A stretch of DNA of 64,000 nt from Burkholderia sp. BCC1644. Lineage in GTDB: Bacteria > Pseudomonadota > Gammaproteobacteria > Burkholderiales > Burkholderiaceae. Below are positions 8,352-17,020 of the stretch, one piece after another. The notes beneath the pieces were generated by a model. It was given only the letters and a program-made list of their open reading frames with translations. It did not search any database and was not told the DNA's origin. The translations under genes and the position numbers were made by a program. Position 1 is the stretch's first letter; every line of letters begins with the position of its first letter. The stretch lies in assembly GCF_902833225.1 (NCBI RefSeq), contig NZ_CADFEI010000022.1:1-64000 (forward strand), written 5' to 3'.

Positions 8352-8909
8352 ATGAAGACGATGCTTGCCGCGCGTGTCGCGGCCTGCCTGTGGTGCACCG
8401 GCGGGTTCGCCGCATTGCCGGCGCATGCCGGCGATGCCGCCGACATGCGCCCGTCTGCCGCCGACATCGTGCAGCAGCTTGCGCCGCATGGCGCGAGCCG
8501 CAGCTTGCGCGGCATCGTCGTCGAACGGGCACCGGTGCGCACTCAGGATGACATGCCGGGGCCGTCCGTGAACCTCGCGATCCAGTTCGAGTTCTCGTCG
8601 GCCCGCTTCACGCCGGGCAGCCGGGTGCTGCTCGACAACCTCGGTCATGCGCTGAGCGACGACGCGCTCGCGCACGCCCGGTTCCGGATCGTCGGGCACA
8701 CCGACGCGTCGGGCAACGCGAGCGCGAATCTCGCGCTGTCGAGGCGGCGCGCGCAGGCCGTTGCGGACTACCTCGTGTCGAGCTTCGGGATCGACGGCAC
8801 GCGGCTCGCGGTCGAGGGCGTGGGCAGTGCACGGCCGAAAGACCCGGCGCATCCGCGCGCGGCCGTGAACCGGCGGGTTGAAGTCGTGAATCTCGACGGC
8901 GGCGAGTGA
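8352..8909 (+). CDS. OmpA-family peptidoglycan-binding protein
   Basis: 185 residues with a signal peptide (cleavage near residue 26, PAHA-G). The second half is an OmpA C-terminal domain: LAIQFEFSSARFTPGSRVLL, then RFRIVGHTDASGNASANL with the peptidoglycan-binding pattern, then LSRRRAQAVADYLV and a NRRVEVV end. There is no N-terminal beta-barrel and no lipobox, so it is probably a periplasmic anchor. The ATG is 4 bp after the papain-like gene's stop, so the two are co-translated. In this context it may tether or localise the two peptidases at the cell wall; that is inference. Confidence 0.88.
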   Translation: MKTMLAARVAACLWCTGGFAALPAHAGDAADMRPSAADIVQQLAPHGASRSLRGIVVERAPVRTQDDMPGPSVNLAIQFEFSSARFTPGSRVLLDNLGHALSDDALAHARFRIVGHTDASGNASANLALSRRRAQAVADYLVSSFGIDGTRLAVEGVGSARPKDPAHPRAAVNRRVEVVNLDGGE

Positions 8910-8930
8910 GCCGGGCCGGGGTGACCCGCG

Positions 8931-9731
8931 CTACGCATAAAACGCCGACGGCGACACGCCGAAGTGCCGCTTGAACATCGCGGAGAACGCGCTCTGGCTG
9001 CTGTAGCCGTGATCCATCGCGACGGTCACTACCTTCTCGCCGTGCGCAAGCCGCTTGAGCGCGAGCAGCAGCCGCGCCTGCTCGCGCCAGCGGCGGAAGC
9101 TGAGCCCCGTCTCGCGCCGGAACGCGCGATGCAGCGTGCGGACCGACAGGCCGAGCAGGTTGGCCCATTCGGCGATCGTGCGCAGGTCGTCGGGCGCGGC
9201 GACGAGCGTGTCGCAGATCGTCCGCAGGCGTGCATCGTGCGGCCATGGCAGGTACAGTGGCAGCAGCGGCGCGACCGTCACCTCGGCGAGCAGCAGGTGC
9301 ATCAGGTGATCGTGGCGCGAGCCCGGCGCGTAGTCGAGCGGCACGTCGACCGCGGCGAGGATCAGCTCGCGCAACAGCGGATGCACTTCCACGACGCAAC
9401 TGCGCGCGGGCAGGTGCTCGACCGCGCCCGGTTCGACGAACACCGTGCGCATCTGCACGTCGCCGCTCATCTGCACCGTATGGTCGAGGCCGGCTTCGAG
9501 CCATACGCCGCGCGTCGGCGGCACGACCCACGACGCGCCTTCCGACTGCACGTGCATCACGCCCTCGATCGCATAGAGAAGCTGCGCGCGGCGGTGGTGG
9601 TGCGTCGGGATCGACGTGCCGTGCGCGTACGCCGCCGCCATGGCCGACACGGGCATCGGCGTCGATTCGTAGCGCAGGTGCGCAAGCGGCTGGGTGGACT
9701 CGAATGTCCGATTGGCGATAAGTCCTGACAT
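8931..9731 (-). CDS. AraC family regulator with cupin N-terminus
   Basis: 266 residues. The N-terminal half is an AraC-type cupin sensor (PTHHHRRAQLLYAIEGVMHV, with clustered His). The C-terminal 100 residues contain two helix-turn-helix motifs: TIAEWANLLGLSVRTLHRAF and VTVAMDHGYSSQSAFSAMFK, ending in the family signature HFGVSPSAF. It is divergent from the EamA exporter gene, the usual arrangement for a regulator and its target efflux gene. Confidence 0.9.
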   Translation of the reverse strand: MSGLIANRTFESTQPLAHLRYESTPMPVSAMAAAYAHGTSIPTHHHRRAQLLYAIEGVMHVQSEGASWVVPPTRGVWLEAGLDHTVQMSGDVQMRTVFVEPGAVEHLPARSCVVEVHPLLRELILAAVDVPLDYAPGSRHDHLMHLLLAEVTVAPLLPLYLPWPHDARLRTICDTLVAAPDDLRTIAEWANLLGLSVRTLHRAFRRETGLSFRRWREQARLLLALKRLAHGEKVVTVAMDHGYSSQSAFSAMFKRHFGVSPSAFYA

Positions 9732-9821
9732 TTTGGCGTGAGACAGGCAGTGGGCGGGCGGGCACGATGGCGTTCCGATTCACGCCAGATTCCCTGTCAG
9801 GATATTAATCCGTCAAACGCG

Positions 9822-10730
9822 ATGAACAAGTCTCCTTTTCTGTTTCCCTTCTGCGCGATCGCGCTGTGGGCCGGCAACGTCGTGGTGTCGAAGCTGTCTG
9901 CGTCGACGATCGACCCGTCGGCCATTACGTTCTACCGGCTGCTGCTGGCGGTCGCGCTGATGAGCGTCTTCACGCTGGCTCCCGCGTGGCGCAATCGCGC
10001 GGTGCTCGTCGCGCACCTGCCGAAGCTCGCGGTGCTGGGCTTTCTCGCGATGGCGCTGTTCCAGAGCCTGTCCTACGAGGCCGCGAGGACGACCAGCGCG
10101 ACCAACATGGCGATCATCACCGCGCTCGTGCCGCTGATGACGATGGTGCTCAGTTCGCTGCTGCTCGGCGACCCGCCGGGCGCGGGCATGATCGGCGGCG
10201 GGGTGCTGTCGCTCGCGGGTGTCGTCTACCTGATCGCCGAAGGGCACCCGACGGCGATCGCCGCGCGAGGCGTGCACGTGGGCGACCTGCTGATGCTGGC
10301 CGCGTCGGCCGCGTATGCGCTGTACGGCGTGCTGCTCAAGCGCTGGCGCATCGGCGCGCTGCCGGCATGGCAGTCGACCTACGTGCAGGCGCTGGCCGCG
10401 CTCGTGTTCATGCTGCCGATGCTGCTGCGGTTGCCCGCGCAGGCCGCATGGCCGACGCGCGCGAGCGTGCCGCTGATCCTGTACGCCGGCGTGCTGGCGT
10501 CGGTGGTGCTGCCGTATCTGTGGATGCAGGGCGTGCGGCTGCTCGGCCCGAGCCGCTGCGCGATGTTCATGAACCTGCTGCCGCTGATGACGGCCGGCGG
10601 CGCGATCGTGTTGCTCGGCGAATCGCTGCGGCTGTATCACCTGATCGGCGGCGGTGTCGCGCTCGTCGGCGTGGCGATCGCGCAGCGGTTCCCGTTCCAG
10701 GCAAGTGCGTCGCAAGGTGTCCGTCAATGA
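9822..10730 (+). CDS. EamA-family (DMT superfamily) transporter
   Basis: 302 residues and about ten hydrophobic segments in two EamA repeats; the first starts at FLFPFCAIALWAGNVVVSKL and the second at LLMLAASAAYALYGVLLK. Such proteins export amino acids or other small metabolites across the inner membrane. The start at 9822 is chosen because the first membrane helix begins about five residues later; its ribosome site is weak (AGGA 20 bp upstream), so the start is less certain. The stop overlaps the ATG of the DUF815 ATPase gene, and the divergent AraC regulator probably controls both. Confidence 0.87.
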   Translation: MNKSPFLFPFCAIALWAGNVVVSKLSASTIDPSAITFYRLLLAVALMSVFTLAPAWRNRAVLVAHLPKLAVLGFLAMALFQSLSYEAARTTSATNMAIITALVPLMTMVLSSLLLGDPPGAGMIGGGVLSLAGVVYLIAEGHPTAIAARGVHVGDLLMLAASAAYALYGVLLKRWRIGALPAWQSTYVQALAALVFMLPMLLRLPAQAAWPTRASVPLILYAGVLASVVLPYLWMQGVRLLGPSRCAMFMNLLPLMTAGGAIVLLGESLRLYHLIGGGVALVGVAIAQRFPFQASASQGVRQ

Positions 10731-11689
10731 GCGCCGATTTCGACATGCCGGACCTGATTGCCGCGCGGCCGGATGCGCGTGTGCCCGTTGCCGACCCGTC
10801 GCTGTCCCGCCAGCTCGAACGGATCGCGACCGCGCTCGAAGCGATGGCGCACACCGGGCAGCCGGTGGCCGTCGATTTCGATGCGGCCGTCGCGTTTCGC
10901 TGGCGCGGCTTCGGCGGCGGCCCTCGAACGGCGCCGCTCGAACCGATCGCCACGCCCGCGCTCGCCGGGTTCGACGCGCTGCGCAACGTCGGCCGGCAGG
11001 CGGCGATCGTCGAACGGAACACGCGGCAGTTCGTGCGCGGGTTCGCGGCCAATCACGTGCTGCTGACCGGCGCGCGCGGCACCGGCAAGTCGTCGATCGT
11101 GAAGGCATGCCTGCACGCGTTCGCCGCGCACGGGTTGCGGCTGATCGAGGTCAGCAAGGAAGGGTTGAACGACCTGCCGGCGATCGTCGAGCTGGTGCGC
11201 GCGCGGCCCGAGCGCTACATCGTGTTCTGCGACGACCTGTCGTTCGAGGCCGGCGAGACCGGCTACAAGGGGCTGAAGACGGTGCTCGACGGTTCGGTCG
11301 CGAGCGACCTGTCGAACGTGCTGGTGTACGCGACCTCCAATCGCCGCCACCTGATGCCCGAGCAGGCGAGCGACAACGCGAACGTGACGCGTGCGGAGAA
11401 CGGCGAGCTGCATCCGGGCGACGCGGTCGAGGAACGGATTTCGCTGTCGGAGCGTTTCGGGATCTGGGTCACGTTTTACGGCTTCACGCAGGACGAGTAC
11501 CTGGCCGTGGTCGAGAGCCGTCTCGGCGCGGCCGGCTTCGATGGCGAGCAGATCCGCGCCGCGCGCGAGCCCGCACTGCAGTGGGCGTTGGAACGCGGCG
11601 CGCGCTCGGGCCGGATCGCCGTGCAGTTCGCGCGCGATTACGCGGGGCGGCTCGCGGACGAAGATTCACCCGGGCACCGGCCCGGCTGA
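10727..11689 (+). CDS. DUF815 AAA-type ATPase
   Basis: 320 residues. The P-loop VLLTGARGTGKSSIVKAC is the Walker A site and RYIVFCDDLSFE gives the Walker B acidic pair; NVLVYATSNRRHLMP is the sensor-1-like strand. Together they match the DUF815 family of predicted ATPases of unknown role. The start is an ATGA overlap with the EamA transporter, so the two are translationally coupled. The functional link is not obvious, and the overlap may only reflect operon compaction. Confidence 0.88.
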   Translation: MSADFDMPDLIAARPDARVPVADPSLSRQLERIATALEAMAHTGQPVAVDFDAAVAFRWRGFGGGPRTAPLEPIATPALAGFDALRNVGRQAAIVERNTRQFVRGFAANHVLLTGARGTGKSSIVKACLHAFAAHGLRLIEVSKEGLNDLPAIVELVRARPERYIVFCDDLSFEAGETGYKGLKTVLDGSVASDLSNVLVYATSNRRHLMPEQASDNANVTRAENGELHPGDAVEERISLSERFGIWVTFYGFTQDEYLAVVESRLGAAGFDGEQIRAAREPALQWALERGARSGRIAVQFARDYAGRLADEDSPGHRPG

Positions 11690-11697
11690 ATGTCGCG

Positions 11698-12555
11698 CTA
11701 CAGCAAGCGCTCGGACAGTACGCGGAATGCGACGTCTGGGACGACGAAGCACATCGGTTCGCCGGTGGCGCCGATGCGTGCGAGGAAATCGCCGCCGCCG
11801 GTGGGGCCGACCGTCTTCAGCGGCCGGACCGCATCGATGTCGATCGGCAGGTCGATCGATGCATAGGCAAGACGGTCGCAGTCCTCGACATGCGCGATGG
11901 CCGCGTGCTGAAGCGACAGGGACGCGATGGCCGCGCGCCAGTCGCTGAAGAACGGCGCGAATGCGGCGGGCAGCGTTCGGTCGTCCGACGCTTCGGCCGT
12001 GCAGCGGAAGTCCGGCGCGCTGCCGCCGCCGCTGGCCAGCAGCGTGTCGTAGCGGCCGTCTCGCACCCCATGCGTGAAGCGCCGCGCCAGATGCGACGGC
12101 AGCGCGTCGCTGAAGAGCCGGCTGCCGAGCGCATAGAGCGGGTGGTCGAACACGTTCTTCACGAACAGCACGGTGCGATCGGCTGGCTTGCCGTCCGGCA
12201 GCGCGTCGACGTAGAGCCGCCAGTTGCTCTGCAGCGGCGACGGAAACACGCGCCGCAGCGGGCCGGCGAGACGCGGGCCGAAGTGCCGGTGCGCATAGGT
12301 AAGCGTCGTGAACAGCGTGCGGCCGTCGCGGCTCGCGAGCGTGACGCCGCGCGGCACGAGATGCGCAACGGCGTCGACATCGACGACCCATGTGCAATAC
12401 ACGACGTGCTCGACGTCGCTCGCGAGCTGCAGGAACGGCAGTCGCGACAGCAGCGCGCGGCGTGCGCGCAGCAGCGGGCCACTCGCGACGATCCGGTTGG
12501 CGAGCCGGCCGGCGATGCCGGCGGACGGGTAAACGAAGGTGTTGTCGTAGCGCAT
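11698..12555 (-). CDS. DUF2071-like protein
   Basis: 285 residues, no signal peptide or membrane helix. The pattern VEHVVYCTWVVDVDAVAHLV, then PRGVTLASRDGRTLFTTLTY and QSNWRLYVDAL fits the DUF2071 (YqjF-like) fold, in which a short strand block leads to a conserved 'N-x-R-x-Y' region; here NWRLYV holds that place. The function of the family is unknown. ATG codons at 12555 and 12564 are both possible. It converges on the DUF815 gene with an 8-bp gap. Confidence 0.68.
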   Translation of the reverse strand: MRYDNTFVYPSAGIAGRLANRIVASGPLLRARRALLSRLPFLQLASDVEHVVYCTWVVDVDAVAHLVPRGVTLASRDGRTLFTTLTYAHRHFGPRLAGPLRRVFPSPLQSNWRLYVDALPDGKPADRTVLFVKNVFDHPLYALGSRLFSDALPSHLARRFTHGVRDGRYDTLLASGGGSAPDFRCTAEASDDRTLPAAFAPFFSDWRAAIASLSLQHAAIAHVEDCDRLAYASIDLPIDIDAVRPLKTVGPTGGGDFLARIGATGEPMCFVVPDVAFRVLSERLL

Positions 12556-12745
12556 GAGCGGCATTGTGCCGGGGTTACGGCATGGAATGAAGATGGTGTG
12601 CGACGACGATCGGCGCCACGCCCGGGTATTGTGGGATTCGTGCGGTGCAGGCATATTGTCCGGGCGATCGGGGCCGGGCCGTGCCGGATCGCGTCGGAGA
12701 TCAAAAAAACAGAACACGCACGCACCAATCCACGGGGTTTGCATC

Positions 12746-14320
12746 ATGACCGACTCTCTCGATCGCAGGCGCTTCCTCAAGACGGTATTCGGCTCGGCAC
12801 TGGGCCTCGGCGGCTTCGGCATGCTGCAGGCATGCGGTGGCGATTCGGTGTCGGCTGATCCGCTCGCGCCGGTGTCCGACGCACGGATCGCGGCGGCCGT
12901 CGTACAGCTCGATCCGCTCGTGAGCGCGTTGCTCGGCAGCTCGGGCGTGCCTGGCATCGCGGTAGCTGTCGCGCACGGCGGGAAGACGCTGTTCGCGAAG
13001 GGTTACGGCGTGTGCAGCACTGCCACCGGCCAGCCTGTCGACGCCGATACGATCTTTCAGCTTGCCTCGGTCTCGAAGTCGATCGGCGCGACGGTCGTTG
13101 CGTCGCAGGTCGGCAAAGGTGTCGTGAGCTGGGACACGCGGATGCAGCAGCTGATGCCGTCGTTCGCGCTGTCCGACCCGTCGGTCACACAGTCGCTGAC
13201 GGTCGCCGACCTGTATGCGCACCGTTCGGGCCTGCCGGAGCATGTCGGCGATCAGCTCGAGGAACTCGGGTTCGACCGGGCAACCGTGTTCAACCGGTTG
13301 CGCGAGATCCCGCTCGTCGGCTACCGAAGCCATTACGCGTATACGAACATTGGCCTGACAGCCGCGGCGATCGGCGTCGCGAATGCGGCCGGCATCGACT
13401 GGGCGACGCTGTCGGAGCAGGCCGTTTATGCGCCACTCGGGATGACGCGCACGAGCTCGCGATACGCGGACTACCAGGCGAGCGCGAACCATGCGGTCGG
13501 GCACGTGCCCGTCAATGGCGTGTTCGTGCCGGTCACGGCGCCGCGCGATGCCGACCTGCAATCGCCGGCAGGCGGCGTGAGCTCGTCGGTCAACGATCTC
13601 GCACGATGGATGACGATGGTGCTGGCCAACGGCCGCGCCGGCGCGACGCAACTGATCCCCGCCGCCGCGCTGTCGCCCGCACTGTCGGCGCAGATCCTGA
13701 TCCACCCGGCGAGCGCGGACGGCGCCGCCGCGTACTACGGCTACGGCTTCAACGTCGGCACGACCGCTGACGGCGGGCGGCCGATGGTCAGCCACTCCGG
13801 CGGCTTCCTGCTGGGCGCCGGAACCTTCTTCGTGCTCGTGCCGTCGCTCGACATCGGCATTGCGGTGCTGACCAACACCTGGCCGGTCGGCGTGGCGGAG
13901 GCGATCGGTTTCGCCTTCCTCGACCTGGTCCAGTACGGTGCGCAGCAACGGGACTGGGCTGCCTTCGCGAAGGAACAGACGGCCCCGCTGACCGCGCCGG
14001 CCGGGTCGCTGGCCGGTGTCGCCGCTCCCATGTCGCCTGCGCCGCCGCAAGCGCTGACCGCCTATGCCGGCACCTACGGCAACGACTACTACGGGCCGAT
14101 GACGGTGAGCGTCGTCAACAACGCGCTGGTGCTGACGATCGGTGCCGGCAACGTGTCGTTCGCGTGCACGCACTGGGACGGCGATACGTTCGCGATCAGC
14201 CCGTCGGGTGAAATGGCGCCGCCCGGTTCGAAATATGCGCTCACGTTCGCCGGCACACCGCCAACGCGCGTGACGGCCGAACTGTTCAGCGACGGCGGGT
14301 TGAACGTCTTCACCCGCTGA
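12746..14320 (+). CDS. Serine hydrolase, beta-lactamase/class C PBP family, predicted Tat lipoprotein
   Basis: 524 residues. The N-terminus combines a twin-arginine motif (DRRRFLK) and a lipobox (GMLQAC, Cys30), so it is probably exported folded and then lipidated. The catalytic S-x-x-K is Ser108-V-S-Lys111 in LASVSKSIG, the Y-x-N motif is in HYAYTNIGL, and HSGGFLLG supplies the third active-site block. A C-terminal beta domain of about 110 residues (TAYAGTYGNDYYGPM onward) resembles DUF3471 and may bind ligand. The family ranges over esterases, D-aminopeptidases and beta-lactamases; the substrate cannot be told. Confidence 0.87.
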   Translation: MTDSLDRRRFLKTVFGSALGLGGFGMLQACGGDSVSADPLAPVSDARIAAAVVQLDPLVSALLGSSGVPGIAVAVAHGGKTLFAKGYGVCSTATGQPVDADTIFQLASVSKSIGATVVASQVGKGVVSWDTRMQQLMPSFALSDPSVTQSLTVADLYAHRSGLPEHVGDQLEELGFDRATVFNRLREIPLVGYRSHYAYTNIGLTAAAIGVANAAGIDWATLSEQAVYAPLGMTRTSSRYADYQASANHAVGHVPVNGVFVPVTAPRDADLQSPAGGVSSSVNDLARWMTMVLANGRAGATQLIPAAALSPALSAQILIHPASADGAAAYYGYGFNVGTTADGGRPMVSHSGGFLLGAGTFFVLVPSLDIGIAVLTNTWPVGVAEAIGFAFLDLVQYGAQQRDWAAFAKEQTAPLTAPAGSLAGVAAPMSPAPPQALTAYAGTYGNDYYGPMTVSVVNNALVLTIGAGNVSFACTHWDGDTFAISPSGEMAPPGSKYALTFAGTPPTRVTAELFSDGGLNVFTR

Positions 14321-14333
14321 CGCCGGCGCCGGT

Positions 14334-15014
14334 TCAGTACCCCGACTCGCTGCCGCCCTGGTCGGTGACGATCGCGACTCCCGAGCTCGTGCCGAGCCGC
14401 GTCGCGCCGGCCTCGATCATCGCGAGCGCGGCCGCGCGGTCGCGCACGCCGCCCGATGCCTTCACACCGAGCACCGGGCCGACCGTGCGGCGCATCAGCG
14501 CGACATCCGCGAGCGTCGCGCCGCCGTGACCGAACCCGGTCGACGTCTTCACGAACGCGACGCCGAGATCGCGGCACATCTCGCACACGCGCACCTTCTC
14601 GTCGTCGGTCAGCAGCCCCGTTTCGAGGATCACCTTGAGCGGCACCGCACCGCATGCGCGGTGCACGGCTTCGATGTCGGCCTTCACGTCGTCGGCGCGG
14701 CCGCTCTTCAGCGCGCCGAGGTTGATCACCATGTCGATTTCGCCGGCGCCCGCCGCGATCGCGGCGGTGGCTTCAAATGCCTTCGCGGCCGACAGCCCCG
14801 CGCCGAGCGGAAAACCCACCACGGCGCAGACGAGCACGCCGGTATCGGCCAGCTCGCGTGCGGCGAGCGGCACGTTCGCCGAATTCACGCAGACCGAGTA
14901 AAAGCGATGCTCGGCCGCCTGGCGGCAGAGTTCGCGGATCTGCGCGTCGCTCGCGTCGGGCGCGAGCAGCGTGTGATCGATGGTTTGGGCGAGTTGGGCG
15001 TTGGAAAGCGGCAT
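14334..15014 (-). CDS. deoC: Deoxyribose-phosphate aldolase
   Basis: 226 residues, a class I aldolase cleaving 2-deoxy-D-ribose 5-phosphate to acetaldehyde and glyceraldehyde 3-phosphate. Schiff-base Lys156 lies in FVKTSTGFG, the proton-relay Lys185 in GVKASGGVR and Asp94 in EIDMVINLGALK, so the whole catalytic set is present. It is divergent from deoR and close to the kinase/permease genes, completing a pathway from deoxyribose to central carbon. Confidence 0.95.
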   Translation of the reverse strand: MPLSNAQLAQTIDHTLLAPDASDAQIRELCRQAAEHRFYSVCVNSANVPLAARELADTGVLVCAVVGFPLGAGLSAAKAFEATAAIAAGAGEIDMVINLGALKSGRADDVKADIEAVHRACGAVPLKVILETGLLTDDEKVRVCEMCRDLGVAFVKTSTGFGHGGATLADVALMRRTVGPVLGVKASGGVRDRAAALAMIEAGATRLGTSSGVAIVTDQGGSESGY

Positions 15015-15061
15015 GTGTCAGGACTCCACGGTTCGTGTGCCGGAAGGGCACACGGAAAGTT

Positions 15062-15075
15062 GATGTTTTCACATC
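15062..15075. promoter_or_regulatory. Inverted repeat in the deoC-deoR intergenic region
   Basis: GATGT-TTTC-ACATC has perfect 5-bp arms and lies between the divergent deoC and deoR starts. Its core, read on the other strand as ATGTGAAAA, recurs upstream of deoK at 19442-19450. A shared DeoR operator is a reasonable guess, but the classic enteric DeoR palindrome is not present. Confidence 0.4.
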
Positions 15076-15160
15076 GGTTTGTTACAAATACGACATTCCG
15101 GCCGGGCCTGTGCGCCCGGCACGACACGCGACGGATGTGACGGGTACGCAGGATACTGGC

Positions 15161-15931
15161 ATGGAAACGAAGAAGGGCGAACGGATCAAGACATTGATGA
15201 ACGTGCTGCAAGGGCAGAACGCGATTCATCTGAAGGAAGTGGCCGAGCTGTTCGGCGTGTCCGAGATGACGATCCGCCGCGATCTCGCGGACAATCCGCA
15301 CGGCCTCAGCCTGATCGGCGGCTATGTGACGCGCCATTTCGCCGCGCAGCGCAGCGACATCGGCGAATACCTGATCAGCGCGGAGAACAACCGGCAGACC
15401 GAGGAGAAGCGCCGCATCGGCAAGCTGGCCGCGCAGTTCGTGACGACCGGCGACACGATCTTCGTCGACTGCGGCTCGACCACGCCGTTCATCGTCGATT
15501 TCATCCCGGACGACCTCGAGTTCACGGCGGTCTGCAACTCGCTGAACGTGTTCGCGAAGCTGCAGCAGAAGCCGCATTGCAACGTGATCCTGTGCGGCGG
15601 TGCGTATCACCGCCAGAACATGGTGTTCGAATCGGTCGCCGAAACGGGCATCCTCGATTCGGTGCGCGTGTCGAAGGCATTCATCTCGGCAGCTGGCGTC
15701 AGCGATCGCTGCGGCGTCACGTGCTTCAATTTCCACGAAGTCGACGCGAAGAAGAAGGTGATGGCGCGCGCGCAGAACCGCTTTCTGCTCGTCGACCACA
15801 CGAAGTTCGACGAAGTGCGCGCGGCCTATTTCGCCGAACTGACCGATTTCAACTACGTGATCTCCGACGGGCAACTGAGCCGCCGCTACGAAACGGCGAT
15901 TCGCGAACACGGGATCGCGCTCGTGACCTGA
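15161..15931 (+). CDS. deoR: DeoR-type transcriptional repressor of the deoxyribose genes
   Basis: 256 residues. The DeoR helix-turn-helix is at about residues 18-42 (HLKEVAELFGVSEMTIRRDL), followed by the sugar-phosphate-sensing domain with FVDCGSTTPFI and VCNSLNVFAKL. As remembered, the protein resembles E. coli DeoR over its length (LKEVAxLFGVSEMTIRRDL, KPHCNxxLCGGxYH and AAGVSxxxGVTCFN blocks), closer than to GlpR. It is divergent from deoC. In the family the inducer is deoxyribose 5-phosphate, which both DeoK and DeoC would handle. Confidence 0.88.
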   Translation: METKKGERIKTLMNVLQGQNAIHLKEVAELFGVSEMTIRRDLADNPHGLSLIGGYVTRHFAAQRSDIGEYLISAENNRQTEEKRRIGKLAAQFVTTGDTIFVDCGSTTPFIVDFIPDDLEFTAVCNSLNVFAKLQQKPHCNVILCGGAYHRQNMVFESVAETGILDSVRVSKAFISAAGVSDRCGVTCFNFHEVDAKKKVMARAQNRFLLVDHTKFDEVRAAYFAELTDFNYVISDGQLSRRYETAIREHGIALVT

Positions 15932-15965
15932 CGCCGCGCGAGCGGCCTTCGCGCTTTGCATCGCA

Positions 15966-17018
15966 TCAAGCATCGCGTGCTTCCGCTGCGCTCAGGTAGC
16001 CGGTGAGCACGTCGAAGCGTCGCGTCGCGCCCGGTGCGAGCGTCGCGACATGGCCCTTGCGGCGTTCGGCTTCATATCCCTCCGGCTCGCAGGTCGACGG
16101 CAGCGCGAACGCGGCGACCTGCTGGTCCGCGTTGTGCAGGATCCAGCGCGTCGCATGCGGGAATTGCCCGGGGCGGTAGGCGGTGTGGAAGGCGCCGCCG
16201 TCCGGATGCGCGAGCCGGAAATGCGCGACGCCGTCGGCGTCGGTTTCCACGCCGTTCATGAAGAACACGATCTCGGGGTCGTACAGCGCAGGCGTATCGA
16301 GCGTCGTGAGCCGTTCCGGCTCGCGTGCGAGCGTGGCCGTGTAGTCACGCCACGCGGCGGTCGGCTTGACGTGCGCGGGCACGCTGTCGCGCAGCCGCAA
16401 CCCGCCGCGCGACAGCGATTGCACGAAGCGGCCGCCCGGCACGTACGCGTAGTTCAGGTGGGCCATGTACATCAGGTCCATCGGCGTGCCGCCGAGATTC
16501 GTCACGTCCATCGCGATCGTCATCTGCGCGTCGTGTTCGGCGAGCCGCACCGACGGGCGCGCGACATAGTGGCTGCCGAAGCCCTGCACGTACTCATATT
16601 CGCCGGTCACTTCGACGATTGCGCCGCGCGCATCCGTGCCGACGACGAGGCTCGCACGGTCCATCGGTGCGCACGGCATTTCGCCATGCAGCGCATGCGT
16701 GTCGTCCGGCCCCGGGCAGCCGTTGCGCAGCAGCCCGCTGTGGAACATGAAGCAGCCGTAGGTGTCGATGATCGACGCCGCGCGCTTCGGCTGCCGGAAC
16801 ATGTGCTTCATCGTCAGGTCGTGGCCGTCGAATTCGGCGGCCCAGATCATCTGGCCGAGATACGGCAGCACGACGAGATGGCCGCGGCGGTTTTCGAGCT
16901 TCAGCGCCTCGACGCCGGACGGATACGCGAACGCGGTGACGGTGAGGCCGTCGGTGCGGTACAGCGTGCGCGGGGTTTCGCGGAAGTCGTCGCGCCGCAG
17001 TTCGATCTCGCCTCGCAT
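15966..17018 (-). CDS. Aldose 1-epimerase-like protein (DUF4432), DeoX-like
   Basis: 350 residues with the galactose-mutarotase type beta-sandwich signature spread over LVVLPYLGQMIWAAEFDG, then PDDTHALHGEMPC, which supplies a likely catalytic His, and MDLMYMAHLNYAYVPGG. Mutarotases speed interconversion of sugar anomers. The start codon is 2 bp after the permease stop, so it is co-translated with it. Kinase, FucP-type permease and mutarotase-like gene in one operon is the known arrangement of the Salmonella deoKPX cluster, which suggests it acts on deoxyribose. Confidence 0.8.
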   Translation of the reverse strand: MRGEIELRRDDFRETPRTLYRTDGLTVTAFAYPSGVEALKLENRRGHLVVLPYLGQMIWAAEFDGHDLTMKHMFRQPKRAASIIDTYGCFMFHSGLLRNGCPGPDDTHALHGEMPCAPMDRASLVVGTDARGAIVEVTGEYEYVQGFGSHYVARPSVRLAEHDAQMTIAMDVTNLGGTPMDLMYMAHLNYAYVPGGRFVQSLSRGGLRLRDSVPAHVKPTAAWRDYTATLAREPERLTTLDTPALYDPEIVFFMNGVETDADGVAHFRLAHPDGGAFHTAYRPGQFPHATRWILHNADQQVAAFALPSTCEPEGYEAERRKGHVATLAPGATRRFDVLTGYLSAAEARDA

Positions 17019-17020
17019 GC

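Noticed and set aside
9723..9802. TCCTGACA (9723-9730) and TGTCAGGA (9795-9802) as an operator pair between AraC and EamA genes
   Set aside because: One copy lies in the first codons of the AraC gene and the arms are 64 bp apart. Two 8-mers at this spacing may be chance; there is no third copy.
15015..15160. An enteric-type DeoR operator (TGTTAGAATTCTAACA)
   Set aside because: Only half-like pieces occur (TGTTAC, TGTTAG). The actual shared signal between the two deo control regions is ATGTGAAAA, so the enteric site is not claimed.
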